Assembly (NCBI GenBank): GCA_043421945.1
Contig: JBHOGO010000021.1
Location: 1 to 53,630 of the forward strand
Length of the DNA: 53,630 nucleotides
Direction of reading: 5' to 3'
Source: Thaumasiovibrio sp043421945
Lineage (GTDB): Bacteria; Pseudomonadota; Gammaproteobacteria; Enterobacterales; Vibrionaceae
Numbering within the stretch: position 1 is the first letter of the stretch; each line of letters starts with the position of its first letter. The position numbers and the translations under genes are program-made. Of the stretch, positions 18,354 through 26,532 are shown piece after piece. The notes beneath the pieces are model-generated. The model was not told the DNA's origin. It ran no database searches and saw nothing but the letters and a program-made list of their open reading frames with translations.

Positions 18354-18605
18354 TCAATCACGATAGCGGCTTCCGTAACAACGACCCGAGTGACAACGAC
18401 TGTTCTGTGGTGCTTTATCTCGCACTAACCAAATAACCACCCCAACAACAAGCAACCAAGGCAGTAGCTTAAACACAATACCAATCATGCCTGCTAACGC
18501 CATAATCGCAAAGCCAACAACCATCGCTGCCAGCATGCCGACGATGCTAATCCCTGTAATAAATAAAACGGCAGCGAACGCTAACACGAATAAGAATTCA
18601 ATCAT
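18354..18605 (-). CDS. pspG: Envelope stress protein PspG
   Basis: This 83-residue protein has two or three tightly spaced membrane segments: a start like MIEFLFVLAFAAVLFITG, a glycine-rich middle and the KLLPWLLVVGVVIW segment that matches PspG (YjbO). PspG belongs to the phage-shock response to inner-membrane damage. The E. coli gene also neighbours dusA and is driven by sigma-54 with PspF; a matching promoter is visible upstream here. The C-terminal tail (CHSGRCYGSRYRD) is Cys/Arg-rich and differs from the E. coli tail. Confidence 0.85.
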   Translation of the reverse strand: MIEFLFVLAFAAVLFITGISIVGMLAAMVVGFAIMALAGMIGIVFKLLPWLLVVGVVIWLVRDKAPQNSRCHSGRCYGSRYRD

Positions 18606-18661
18606 GACAACCCCTCAAGTAATTAGTTTGTCTATCTACAACGACAGTATTACAAGAGACA

Positions 18662-18677
18662 TGCCAATATTTAGCCA
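18662..18677 (-). promoter_or_regulatory. Sigma-54-type promoter of pspG
   Basis: On the minus strand TGGCTAAATATTGGCA keeps the invariant GG (-24) and GC (-12) with the correct 10-base gap, plus the flanking TGGC and GCA. The predicted start is about 45 bases before the pspG ATG. Upstream, AATCATGCAATTA (18694-18706) matches the IHF consensus with one mismatch. The element fits the PspF/sigma-54 control known for E. coli pspG. PspF sites were not identified. Confidence 0.65.
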
Positions 18678-18718
18678 CAACTTAACTCTTTAAAATCATG
18701 CAATTAAAACACTGAAAC

Positions 18719-18750
18719 AAAAAAGGCCTGACAATTAATCGTCAAGCCTT
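18719..18750 (-). terminator. Terminator after dusA
   Basis: On the minus strand AAGGC-T-TGAC pairs with GTCA-G-GCCTT (one mismatched pair) around an eight-base loop, followed by a T run. Confidence 0.8.
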
Positions 18751-18800
18751 CGTCAATTTTACGAGAGGTTAGTCTAATTTACCACTCGATATATATCTAT

Positions 18801-19781
18801 TTAAACATCAAGTTCAGCAGGGATTTTTGCCAGTGCCGTTTCAACCACTTCGATACCAGAACCTGGCTTATGTGCGTTCTCACTGATGTAACGACGCCAC
18901 TGTCGTGCACCAGGCATCGCTTGGAAAAGGCCTAGCATGTGACGCGTAATGTGTCCTAGGTAAGAGCCCTTACTCAGTTGCTCTTCCATATACGGGTACA
19001 TCGCTTCAACAATGGCACGGCGCTTCATGACTTCATTTGGAGCACCAAACAAACGTTGATCGACCTCAGCCATCAGATAAGGGCTTTGATACGCTTCACG
19101 CCCAACCATAACGCCATCGAGGTGCTTCAAGTGCTCTTCAGCTTCATCCAGAGACTTAATGCCACCATTCAACGAAAGTGTTAGATGAGGGAAATCTTTC
19201 TTCAGCTGATAAACACGTGGGTAGTCTAGCGGTGGAATCTCACGATTCTCTTTAGGGCTTAAACCATTTAGCCAAGCCTTGCGCGCATGGATAATAAACA
19301 TATCGATACCGCCCTTCTCATACACTGTACCGACAAAATCAGTCAAGAATTCATAAGAGTCTTGGTCATCAATACCAATTCGGGTTTTCACCGTCACAGG
19401 AATATCAACCACCTCACGCATCGCCGACACGCACTGTGATACCAACTCAGCTTCACCCATCAAGCATGCACCAAAACGGCCGTTTTGAACTCGGTCTGAA
19501 GGGCAGCCCACGTTTAGGTTAATCTCATCATAACCACGCTCTGCCGCTAATTTGGCACATTGCGCTAAATCCGCAGGATTTGAACCGCCCAGCTGCAGGG
19601 CCAAAGGATGCTCTTCTTCGTTATACGCAAGAAAGTCGCCTTTACCATGAATAATTGCGCCTGTTGTCACCATCTCTGTATACAACAACGCTTCTTTACT
19701 CATGATACGGTGAAAGTATCGACAATGACGGTCTGTCCAATCGAGCATTGGAGCAACGGAGAAGCGCGAGGCTGAATACAT
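18801..19781 (-). CDS. dusA: tRNA-dihydrouridine(20/20a) synthase DusA
   Basis: DusA is an FMN enzyme that reduces U20/U20a in tRNA D-loops. The family core is visible: FSVAPMLDWTDRHCRYF at the N-terminus, the catalytic-Cys segment NVGCPSDRVQNGRFGACLM, KTRIGID, IIHARKAWL and VMVGREAYQ. I chose the ATG at 19781 (326 residues), which has an AGAGAGA site upstream. An in-frame start 15 codons earlier (19826) has no ribosome site. As in E. coli, it is next to pspG. Confidence 0.95.
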   Translation of the reverse strand: MYSASRFSVAPMLDWTDRHCRYFHRIMSKEALLYTEMVTTGAIIHGKGDFLAYNEEEHPLALQLGGSNPADLAQCAKLAAERGYDEINLNVGCPSDRVQNGRFGACLMGEAELVSQCVSAMREVVDIPVTVKTRIGIDDQDSYEFLTDFVGTVYEKGGIDMFIIHARKAWLNGLSPKENREIPPLDYPRVYQLKKDFPHLTLSLNGGIKSLDEAEEHLKHLDGVMVGREAYQSPYLMAEVDQRLFGAPNEVMKRRAIVEAMYPYMEEQLSKGSYLGHITRHMLGLFQAMPGARQWRRYISENAHKPGSGIEVVETALAKIPAELDV

Positions 19782-20120
19782 GGGTAAAATCTCTCTAATG
19801 TTCAAGGTTTTAGCCATACAATCCATGACGGCAAAACGAGTTATATTCGGTGCTACTACCGCTTTAATCCCCCTAAATGCTCCCCAAAGGATATTTTAAG
19901 GACAACAAAAGCACGAAACGTAGCTAGAGGCGGGATTATACATACAGCTAACCAATGCTTCAATTAAGCACTTTGGGGATACCGCCAACACCCTCAATGT
20001 ATCCATTCACCGAGAGAAAATAATCATCGAAAACGAACCACAAAGCATACTCTGGTTTACGAACAATGACTTCTTGGCGATAAAGGGGGCATCGATATGT
20101 ATTGGTAGGTTGATAGACAG

Positions 20121-20162
20121 AAAAGGGAAAAGGGAAAAGGGAAAAGGGAAAAGGGAAAAGGG
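20121..20162. repeat. Six-copy tandem heptanucleotide repeat (AAAAGGG)
   Basis: Six exact head-to-tail copies of AAAAGGG lie in the dusA-BCCT interval (19782-20237). A seven-base unit is prone to slippage and would shift any reading frame that crossed it. It lies downstream of the BCCT terminator and upstream of dusA on the minus strand. The rest of that interval shows only the BCCT terminator, a weak open frame and the dusA upstream region. Confidence 0.95.
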
Positions 20163-20169
20163 AAAGTGT

Positions 20170-20198
20170 GGAAAACAAAGAGGCGCAAAGCACCTCTT
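20170..20198 (-). terminator. Terminator after the BCCT gene
   Basis: On the minus strand AAGAGGTGC pairs with GCGCCTCTT (one G-T wobble) around a TTT loop and is followed by a T-rich stretch (TGTTTTCC). Confidence 0.7.
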
Positions 20199-20237
20199 AT
20201 TTATATCGACAAATGAGTCTATAAGTAATGACTAGCC

Positions 20238-21761
20238 TTATTTATCGCCGGTTAATAGCGTAGGGTTTTGTAACCAACGCACTAAAGTGATGCTCGAAAA
20301 CAGAATAATGATGGTCGCAGGTAAGCCGCCAATATTTGAAAGTTGCTTCACTCCGTCAATCCCGACAGAACTCACCATGATCCAAGAGACCAGACCAATA
20401 ATCACCCCCCAAATAATCTTTATAGGAAGCGAGGCTTTTGAATCAGACTCAGCATCGAAATCTTTTGTACACAAATCACCAATAGCATCTGTACTTGAAT
20501 CAGCAGCAGTGACGTACGAAAGGAAGGCAATCAAAACCAATAGGAATGATGTTGCTCCACCGAAAGGAAGCTGACCCATAATATGGTACAACAGCTGCTC
20601 GACACCTTGTTCGTTAAGCACAGCATAAAGTCCACCACTGGATTCTGTATCCATAAAGATAGCGGTACTCGAAAAGACAGCCACCCAAATAATGATAAAC
20701 AGACTAGGGTATATCAGGTTAATTTGAATGAACTCTTTTACCGTATAACCTCGAGCTATTTTCCCCAAAAACATGGCTGTAATTGGAGCCCAGGCAAACC
20801 AAACCGCCCAATAAAATACACTCCACCATTGTGGCCATGGGTCACTCGCCGCAACACCAGTAAAGAGACTTAATTGGAAAAAGGATTGAACAAATGCCCC
20901 CAAACCTTCAACACCAAGTCCAAGCGCATAGGTCGTAGGACCAACAAAAAGAACAAAGATAAACAGCATGATCAACAACCAGAAGTTAAGTTGTGACATA
21001 CGAGCAATCCCTTTGATCAACCCACTTGCTGCCGAGAAAATAAACGTACAAACAATAATCAGTATAAATATGCCCAGCGTCACCATATTCGTTTCAATAT
21101 CGATGAATTGGCTTGCGCCACCAACTAAGGTGAGAGCACCTGTACCCAGCGATGAGGCCATCCCAACAATGAGGGAATAGAGAGCTAGGGCATCAATTAC
21201 ATCACAAACACGTGGGGTCAGATATTTACCAAATACGGGCTGTAATGAGCTAGATATTGAAAAGGGTAGCTTTAAGTTATGAAATGCTAAGGCAAAAATC
21301 AGCGCAGGAACACAGTAAATAGCATATGGCGTTGGTCCCCAATGAAGGAACATTGCCGAAATGGCAAACAACTTGGCATCAGACCCACCAGGCTCAATAC
21401 CAAGGCTCTCTGGCGGCCCATAGATATGGTAAATAGGTTCTGCCGTTGTCCAAAAAAGAACGCCTACCGCGAGTGTTGTACAGAGTACAATCATAAACCA
21501 GCGTTTTTTACTCATATGAGGAGTACTTAATTCTCCACCGATACGAATATTCCCTAGCTTAGAGAAATAAGTGCAGATAATTAATAGCAGCAAGTAAAAG
21601 CTACCAAGGCTAAACAACCAAGAAAAATTGGCTAAAATGCTGTTATTAATAGCACCGGTAATACTTGTGAATTGCTCTAAATCCAACAAGCTTAATATTA
21701 ATGCCGAGATTAATATTACAAAAGTCGGAAAGAAGACCAAAGGCCTGAGTGTTTTAAACAT
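20238..21761 (-). CDS. BCCT-family (betaine/carnitine/choline) transporter
   Basis: This 507-residue inner-membrane protein has about twelve hydrophobic segments. BCCT signatures are present: the TM segment with FWTTAEPIYH near residue 104 and the later WAVWFAWAPITAMFLGKIARG segment. The N- and C-terminal tails are short, unlike osmosensing BetP. It lies 20 bases after a CocE-type hydrolase gene, so the two are probably cotranscribed under the divergent LysR regulator. The substrate is likely a quaternary-ammonium compound, but this is inferred from the family only. Confidence 0.88.
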   Translation of the reverse strand: MFKTLRPLVFFPTFVILISALILSLLDLEQFTSITGAINNSILANFSWLFSLGSFYLLLLIICTYFSKLGNIRIGGELSTPHMSKKRWFMIVLCTTLAVGVLFWTTAEPIYHIYGPPESLGIEPGGSDAKLFAISAMFLHWGPTPYAIYCVPALIFALAFHNLKLPFSISSSLQPVFGKYLTPRVCDVIDALALYSLIVGMASSLGTGALTLVGGASQFIDIETNMVTLGIFILIIVCTFIFSAASGLIKGIARMSQLNFWLLIMLFIFVLFVGPTTYALGLGVEGLGAFVQSFFQLSLFTGVAASDPWPQWWSVFYWAVWFAWAPITAMFLGKIARGYTVKEFIQINLIYPSLFIIIWVAVFSSTAIFMDTESSGGLYAVLNEQGVEQLLYHIMGQLPFGGATSFLLVLIAFLSYVTAADSSTDAIGDLCTKDFDAESDSKASLPIKIIWGVIIGLVSWIMVSSVGIDGVKQLSNIGGLPATIIILFSSITLVRWLQNPTLLTGDK

Positions 21762-21781
21762 TTGCTGTCCCTAAGAATAAA

Positions 21782-23773
21782 TTACATGAAATTACGTTTA
21801 ATAACTTCATCAAAGCCTTTTTCAAAAATGGTATTTCCGTCGCAACTCGCTTTCCATTGTGCCTGAATGTAGAAGTGCTCCGCATCACACGTCATCGTAT
21901 AGCGAGCCTCGATACCAGTGCGCCAGTTGTCATGTCCTTGCTCAACTTTTAGGTGAATTTCGTTTTTTGCACTGAGGGGATCTTGGGGGTGTATAGATAA
22001 AGATTGCTCAATGGCGAAATCAATCTCGCTTTGTGCTGACGTATAAAATTGCTGACCAAAATCATCAAGAGTCTTAAGTGTGGTTACGCCCGTTTTATAA
22101 TCTTTTTCGACTACACGTTGGCTGTTCGATTCACGGATAACATGGCCGTTAAAGCTAACCTCACTGTCATAATCTTGAATATGATTTGATGGCGTTTGAG
22201 AAAGGTTAATCGGAAGATTGACCGAACACAGCGATGGCTGCAGAGTGAGTGTGGCATCTTCTGCGCATGGCCATATTAGAGGCCAATAGGTTGTTGATAC
22301 TGAAATACGGACTTTATGGCCTTGAGGCACAACATAAGCAATATGGTTTAACTCTACAGCAATATCGTAAGTTGTACCCACCTCTAGTGCTTCAGGGAAT
22401 TCGTGACTATTACGATGAGAGAGGTTTAAAACGCCATGAGTGATTCGCGTAACTTCACCCGTTGGATGGACATCACAAACCCTAACGGCAACATACGCTT
22501 GAGGCTTGTTACTCGCTAACGAAAGGTTCGCGACGACCTGACCAGCAATTGGAAGGGCTTCAGTCAGTGCTTCAGAATCAAAGGTCAAGGACCCTCCATC
22601 ATCAACACGCTGATCGGCGGGATGCTCCATATCAAGTCGAATACCGACGCAGAAGCGCCCACCATCTAAACCAACGGTTTGGGGGGATTGAATAGACAAT
22701 GGATTGGCGCTACTGACAGTATCGCTTAATCCCTGCTCTGAGAAATAATACGTTTTGTTGGAGGTATTCGGTGATGGCCACGTTGGCTCACTGACCCATG
22801 AACCAGAACGATGTGTGTAATCCGTTTGGGGCACAACACTATCTTGTAAGTAATAATTCAGCTCAGGCTCACTATCGATCCCATTTTCAATTCCCTTTAG
22901 CCATCGATCCCACCATCGAACAGATTCGGCGACATAGTCAATTTTGGGATTAGGGTAAGCAATATTGGGGTATTTATGTGCCCAAGGACCAACAAGACCT
23001 TTTTTAGGACCCGTTAAATTGCTAAGCAGTGTAAACACCGTATTTCGGTAACCATCAGCCCAGCCACTCATGGCATAAACAGGAATCTTGATAGCCGAAT
23101 AATCTTCACACACCGAGCCGTGTTTCCAATAGCTTGATCGAGTCTGCTCACTTATCCAAGGCTTAGCCAAGAACGGCATTTCATTAAGCCTTTCAATCCA
23201 AATATCTTTCCAACTATCGCCAACAAGACGAGCATCTGGCGAACGAGCTTGTGCATAAGCCCAGAAGAAAGCGGCCCAATCGAGGTTGTCGTTAAGTAGG
23301 CAGCCTCCAGAAAAGTGAATATCATCTCGGAAACGATCGTCTGTCGAACATTGAGTAATGATCGCCTTTAGACCTGATGGGTTTAGAGCTGCAATCTGAA
23401 GTGAATTGAATCCTCCCCAAGAGATGCCAACCATACCAATATTGCCATCACACCATGATTGAGACTTGATCCACGCAATAACATCACAGCCATCTTGAAG
23501 CTCTTGCTGAGAATATTCATCATCAAATAACCCTTCAGATTCTCCACAACCACGTAAATCCACACGAATACAGGCATACCCATGCTGAGCCGTTTCAGGC
23601 ATTGTGATTTCATCGCGGATTATCGTGCCGTCATTCTTACGGTAGGGGAGAAACTCAAGTATCGCGGGAACTGGATTGGTATTAGCATCTTCAGGCATCC
23701 AAGCTCGGTAAGCGAGGCGAATACCGCTCGGTAACGTGAGCCAATCGTGGTGGATCTCTTTAATCGGATTCAT
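21782..23773 (-). CDS. CocE/NonD-type alpha/beta hydrolase (X-Pro dipeptidyl-peptidase S15 family)
   Basis: This 663-residue protein has the S15/CocE arrangement. The N-terminal hydrolase domain contains the nucleophile elbow GISWGG near residue 121, the Asp in SGWADGYRN and the His in GPWAHKYP. A C-terminal jelly-roll domain follows (about residues 360-550). There is no signal peptide. Family members cleave esters, amides or Xaa-Pro peptides. Next to a BCCT transporter, a plausible job is intracellular cleavage of an imported ester or amide of a quaternary amine, but this is inference. The ATG at 23773 is preferred; one at 23797 falls almost at the predicted transcription start (-10 TAAGAT at 23807-23812). 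Confidence 0.85.
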   Translation of the reverse strand: MNPIKEIHHDWLTLPSGIRLAYRAWMPEDANTNPVPAILEFLPYRKNDGTIIRDEITMPETAQHGYACIRVDLRGCGESEGLFDDEYSQQELQDGCDVIAWIKSQSWCDGNIGMVGISWGGFNSLQIAALNPSGLKAIITQCSTDDRFRDDIHFSGGCLLNDNLDWAAFFWAYAQARSPDARLVGDSWKDIWIERLNEMPFLAKPWISEQTRSSYWKHGSVCEDYSAIKIPVYAMSGWADGYRNTVFTLLSNLTGPKKGLVGPWAHKYPNIAYPNPKIDYVAESVRWWDRWLKGIENGIDSEPELNYYLQDSVVPQTDYTHRSGSWVSEPTWPSPNTSNKTYYFSEQGLSDTVSSANPLSIQSPQTVGLDGGRFCVGIRLDMEHPADQRVDDGGSLTFDSEALTEALPIAGQVVANLSLASNKPQAYVAVRVCDVHPTGEVTRITHGVLNLSHRNSHEFPEALEVGTTYDIAVELNHIAYVVPQGHKVRISVSTTYWPLIWPCAEDATLTLQPSLCSVNLPINLSQTPSNHIQDYDSEVSFNGHVIRESNSQRVVEKDYKTGVTTLKTLDDFGQQFYTSAQSEIDFAIEQSLSIHPQDPLSAKNEIHLKVEQGHDNWRTGIEARYTMTCDAEHFYIQAQWKASCDGNTIFEKGFDEVIKRNFM

Positions 23774-23840
23774 GTGTGTTCTTGTATTTCTAATCATTGA
23801 CTAAATATCTTAAAGCCCTCAGCTTGTCAGTAAATCAGTA

Positions 23841-23865
23841 TTTAGTTATCCTCGATTGAACTAAA
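23841..23865. promoter_or_regulatory. LysR-type operator between the divergent hydrolase and regulator genes
   Basis: A perfect inverted repeat TTTAGTT-N11-AACTAAA fits the T-N11-A rule for LysR-type regulators. It lies in the intergenic region, upstream of the candidate hydrolase promoter and of the LysR start, as expected for a recognition site from which the regulator controls both itself and the target operon. Confidence 0.75.
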
Positions 23866-23912
23866 AGTTCACACTGGTGAATTTAAGGGACTTATTCATA
23901 CAAGTGGACATT

Positions 23913-24806
23913 ATGCCTATCGACTCCAAGTTAATACCCTCAACCAATAGTTTAATCATGTTTGAGGCAGCAGCACGCTTAGGGAGTTTAACGAAAGCTG
24001 GCGATGAACTTTGTGTTACGCCTACGGCAATTAGTAAACAAATAAAAAAATTAGAGTCACTGCTAAGTACCGAGTTACTCGTGCGGTCACCACAGGGCGT
24101 TCGCCTTTCTGATGATGGAAGGCGCTATTTAGATAGAGTTAATGAAGCATTAGGAATACTTGCCGAAGAGACTCTAAGTATGGATGAAGCGGCAAATTTA
24201 CCCGCTTTAGATATAGAAATTGGCTCATGCTTTTTACACTTCTGGTTATTACCTCGACTCGATCAGTTTCGTCAAGAACACCCAGATGTTCTTTTTAACC
24301 TCACTGTGAATAATGAAAGGCTCATCTCAGAAGAAGATCGTTATGATGTTGCATTCTTCTATTCCCATAAAAATTCGTATGCGAATAATCACCACTTGGT
24401 TTTTGATGAACGCATTCTATTAGTTTGTAGCCCTACTTTTCTTGAAAAATACAATGGTCACATAAGTATCGAGAACGTTTTTGATTTTCCTCTCGTGATG
24501 CTAAAAGAAGAGCTAGAAGTTTGGGAAGGCTGGCAGACATGGGCTGAGAGAGTCGGTTTAGAGTACCGCATACCCCATGATGCTATTTCCATGACTGACC
24601 AAATAGCGGTTATACAGGCAGCCATAAATGATACAGGCATTGCACTAGTATGGGATTGGCACGTCAAAGACCTGCTTGAAACAGGCCAACTGATCGCGTT
24701 AACGGACATGCTCCATTTTGATGAAAAAGCTTATTTTCTATCCATTGCCGATCATTGCACTAACCCAGCAGCAAAAATATTTGTTGATTGGGTATTAAAA
24801 CAATAA
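23913..24806 (+). CDS. LysR-family regulator (GcvA-like) of the hydrolase-BCCT operon
   Basis: This 297-residue protein has an N-terminal winged helix-turn-helix (FEAAARLGSLTKAGDELCVTP near residue 17, then ISKQIKKLESLL) and a C-terminal periplasmic-binding-like effector domain (about 93-295). The wording of the helix-turn-helix resembles the GcvA/AmpR-like group. I chose the ATG at 23913; a GTG twelve codons earlier lies only 12 bases from the operator. It is divergent from the hydrolase gene, with a perfect T-N11-A operator between them. The inducer is unknown. Confidence 0.9.
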   Translation: MPIDSKLIPSTNSLIMFEAAARLGSLTKAGDELCVTPTAISKQIKKLESLLSTELLVRSPQGVRLSDDGRRYLDRVNEALGILAEETLSMDEAANLPALDIEIGSCFLHFWLLPRLDQFRQEHPDVLFNLTVNNERLISEEDRYDVAFFYSHKNSYANNHHLVFDERILLVCSPTFLEKYNGHISIENVFDFPLVMLKEELEVWEGWQTWAERVGLEYRIPHDAISMTDQIAVIQAAINDTGIALVWDWHVKDLLETGQLIALTDMLHFDEKAYFLSIADHCTNPAAKIFVDWVLKQ

Positions 24807-24947
24807 GCAGAAATATCAATCGATAAAGGCACATAAATGTCTAATTCCCTTCCCAAAGTGCGCAACTTATCTTGTCTCATCTATACTGATCTCGTTTAGT
24901 CATGTGCGGTGCTATCTTACTACCTAGCGCATATCTTCGCTTTGACT

Positions 24948-24962
24948 CACATTCTTAATGTG
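24948..24962. promoter_or_regulatory. Palindrome upstream of zur
   Basis: CACATT-CTT-AATGTG is a perfect 6+6 inverted repeat about 70 bases before the zur start, adjacent to a TTGACT hexamer. It could be an operator. It does not resemble the usual Zur box that I know (a TATAAC-type dyad), so its binder is not assigned. Confidence 0.3.
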
Positions 24963-25033
24963 TTCTCCCACCCGCAGACTGAGATGCTATGGTAGAATTA
25001 AGGGCTTACACAGTACGAAGTTGATGAGGTTAC

Positions 25034-25480
25034 ATGGGCGAGTCTTCTGGGATTCTTGATAAAGCGCGACAACTTTGTGATGAACGAGGTGTACGCTTAA
25101 CACCCCAGCGTTTTAAGACGTTAGAATTAATTATCGAGTATGGACGATCGATCAGCGCCTACGAGCTATTAGACCTTTTGAAAGTCACAGAGCCTCAGGC
25201 TAAGCCGCCCACGGTATACCGTGCGTTGGATTTCCTGCTAGAGCAAGGGTTCGTTCATAAGGTTGAATCAACCAATAGCTATATCGCATGCTGTGCTCTT
25301 GGGCATGCAGATCATTGCTCTCAATTATTAATTTGTGACCAGTGCGGCTTTGTGGAAGAATGTCATGATAACGAACTTGCTGCTTTACTGTTACGTAGAG
25401 CAGAATATCAAGACTTTACAGTGAAACACCACGTGGTTGAAAGCCACGGCGTCTGTCGGAAATGCAGGGACAGCAACTAA
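25034..25480 (+). CDS. zur: Zinc uptake regulator Zur (Fur family)
   Basis: Zur represses zinc-uptake genes when Zn2+ is plentiful. It is 148 residues long. The winged-helix N-terminus includes RLTPQRFKTLELI and PPTVYRALDFLLEQG. The structural zinc site is formed by the Cys pairs CDQC (101-104) and CRKC (141-144). The regulatory site includes the HADHCSQ segment. CheX follows 37 bases later in the same direction, which suggests cotranscription. In E. coli zur lies near dusA too; here a hydrolase-BCCT-LysR cassette separates them. Confidence 0.93.
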   Translation: MGESSGILDKARQLCDERGVRLTPQRFKTLELIIEYGRSISAYELLDLLKVTEPQAKPPTVYRALDFLLEQGFVHKVESTNSYIACCALGHADHCSQLLICDQCGFVEECHDNELAALLLRRAEYQDFTVKHHVVESHGVCRKCRDSN

Positions 25481-25517
25481 ATCCTTTTTATCGAGATTAA
25501 ACGGCCAGATATAAATT

Positions 25518-25982
25518 ATGCGTGCAGAATTTGTGAATCCATTTTTAGCCTCCCTTCTGAATGTGTTAAAGACCATGGCGTCAATGGAATTAGCGCCACA
25601 GAAGCCACGAATCAAGAAAGACGAAGTCGCTCGTGGCGATGTCTCTGGCTTGATTGGTATGGTAGGCCCACAAACCAAAGGTTCTCTATCTATTACCTTT
25701 GAAGAGAACCTTGCGTTAGAAATCATGCAACGCATGTTAGGTGAGCGTCCAAACGGCATCAATGAAGAAGTGACTGACATGGTAGGCGAAATTACCAACA
25801 TGGTGACCGGTGGAGCAAAGCGTATCCTTGCAGAAAAAGGCTACGATTTTGATATGGCAACACCTGCGGTGGTTTCTGGCCGTGGGCATACTATCACTCA
25901 TAAGAGTGAAGGCTCAATCATACTGATGCCATTCGAATCCGAATACGGTAGTGCATTTATTGAAATTAGCTTCGACGGCTAA
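25518..25982 (+). CDS. CheX/CheC-type chemotaxis phosphatase-like protein
   Basis: This 154-residue protein matches the CheX fold of CheY-P phosphatases. The active-site motif E-x2-N is present in GEITNMVTGGAK (Glu91 and Asn94). The preceding amphipathic helix (ALEIMQRMLGE) and the later SIILMPFESEYGSAFIEI strands fit the family. It has one catalytic motif, as in CheX, not two as in CheC. A target response regulator is not encoded nearby, and its link to zur is only positional. Cytoplasmic. Confidence 0.85.
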   Translation: MRAEFVNPFLASLLNVLKTMASMELAPQKPRIKKDEVARGDVSGLIGMVGPQTKGSLSITFEENLALEIMQRMLGERPNGINEEVTDMVGEITNMVTGGAKRILAEKGYDFDMATPAVVSGRGHTITHKSEGSIILMPFESEYGSAFIEISFDG

Positions 25983-25995
25983 TCTTCCCTTTTTT

Positions 25996-26030
25996 AGGCA
26001 GCAAACCTCTTTTGCTGCCTGACTATTCCC
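25996..26030 (+). terminator. Probable terminator after the CheX-like gene
   Basis: A 10-bp stem AGGCAGCAAA/TTTGCTGCCT with a five-base loop lies 14 bases after the stop. The T content downstream is poor, so termination may need help. Confidence 0.5.
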
Positions 26031-26217
26031 TTACAATTCGTTATTAACCACTTCAAAGATAAGAAAAAACCGATCTTCGTCCTATTATCTGTCATAAAAA
26101 AATTCTAGACTGAATCATGATTGCTGATCAACATGCTGCACGTGTGTTGTTCTTGCATTCTGCTAGGCGAAGCAAGAAACGCTTCTGCAATACCCTACAA
26201 GAAAGGAATTTTGAAAA

Positions 26218-26427
26218 ATGAGCAACAAATTGAACGGCACAGTAAAATGGTTTAATGACGAGAAAGGCTTTGGATTTATCTCTGGTGCTGATGGTAAAGA
26301 TGTATTCGTACATTACAGCGCAATTCAAGCTGATGGTCGTAAATCACTTCAAGAAGGACAAAGCGTCCAATTCATTATCACTGATGGCCAGAAGGGCCCT
26401 CAGGCAAGTGAAGTGACAGCGGCTTAA
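26218..26427 (+). CDS. Cold-shock domain protein (CspA family)
   Basis: This 69-residue single cold-shock domain carries both RNA-binding motifs, KGFGFI and VFVHYSAI. It binds single-stranded nucleic acids and melts RNA structure. The 235-base gap before it (25983-26217) holds the previous terminator and a probable long leader, as is usual for csp genes. I see no firm promoter there. An AAGGAA ribosome site precedes the ATG. Which paralogue it is (A, C, D or E) cannot be settled here. Confidence 0.92.
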   Translation: MSNKLNGTVKWFNDEKGFGFISGADGKDVFVHYSAIQADGRKSLQEGQSVQFIITDGQKGPQASEVTAA

Positions 26428-26470
26428 TTTACCCTTGTCATAACGTGCTGTCATAAGAACAGAAAAGAGA

Positions 26471-26501
26471 AACGCCGCGATAGCTATCGCGGCGTTTTTT
26501 T
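26471..26501. terminator. Bidirectional terminator between the cold-shock gene and pgi
   Basis: A perfect 26-base palindrome with arms AACGCCGCGATAG is followed by T residues on the plus strand and by a T-rich stretch on the minus strand, so it can end both convergent genes. Confidence 0.9.
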
Positions 26502-26532
26502 ATAACGAATTTTTACTGCAAGCCATTAGCCG

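Noticed and set aside
19960..20193. Open frame of 77 codons on the minus strand across the heptamer repeat
   Set aside because: Its GTG start lies inside the terminator hairpin of the BCCT gene and the repeat gives low-complexity Pro/Phe/Ser. The C-terminal part (CPLYRQEVIVRKPEYALW) looks protein-like, but there is no ribosome site, so I do not call a gene.
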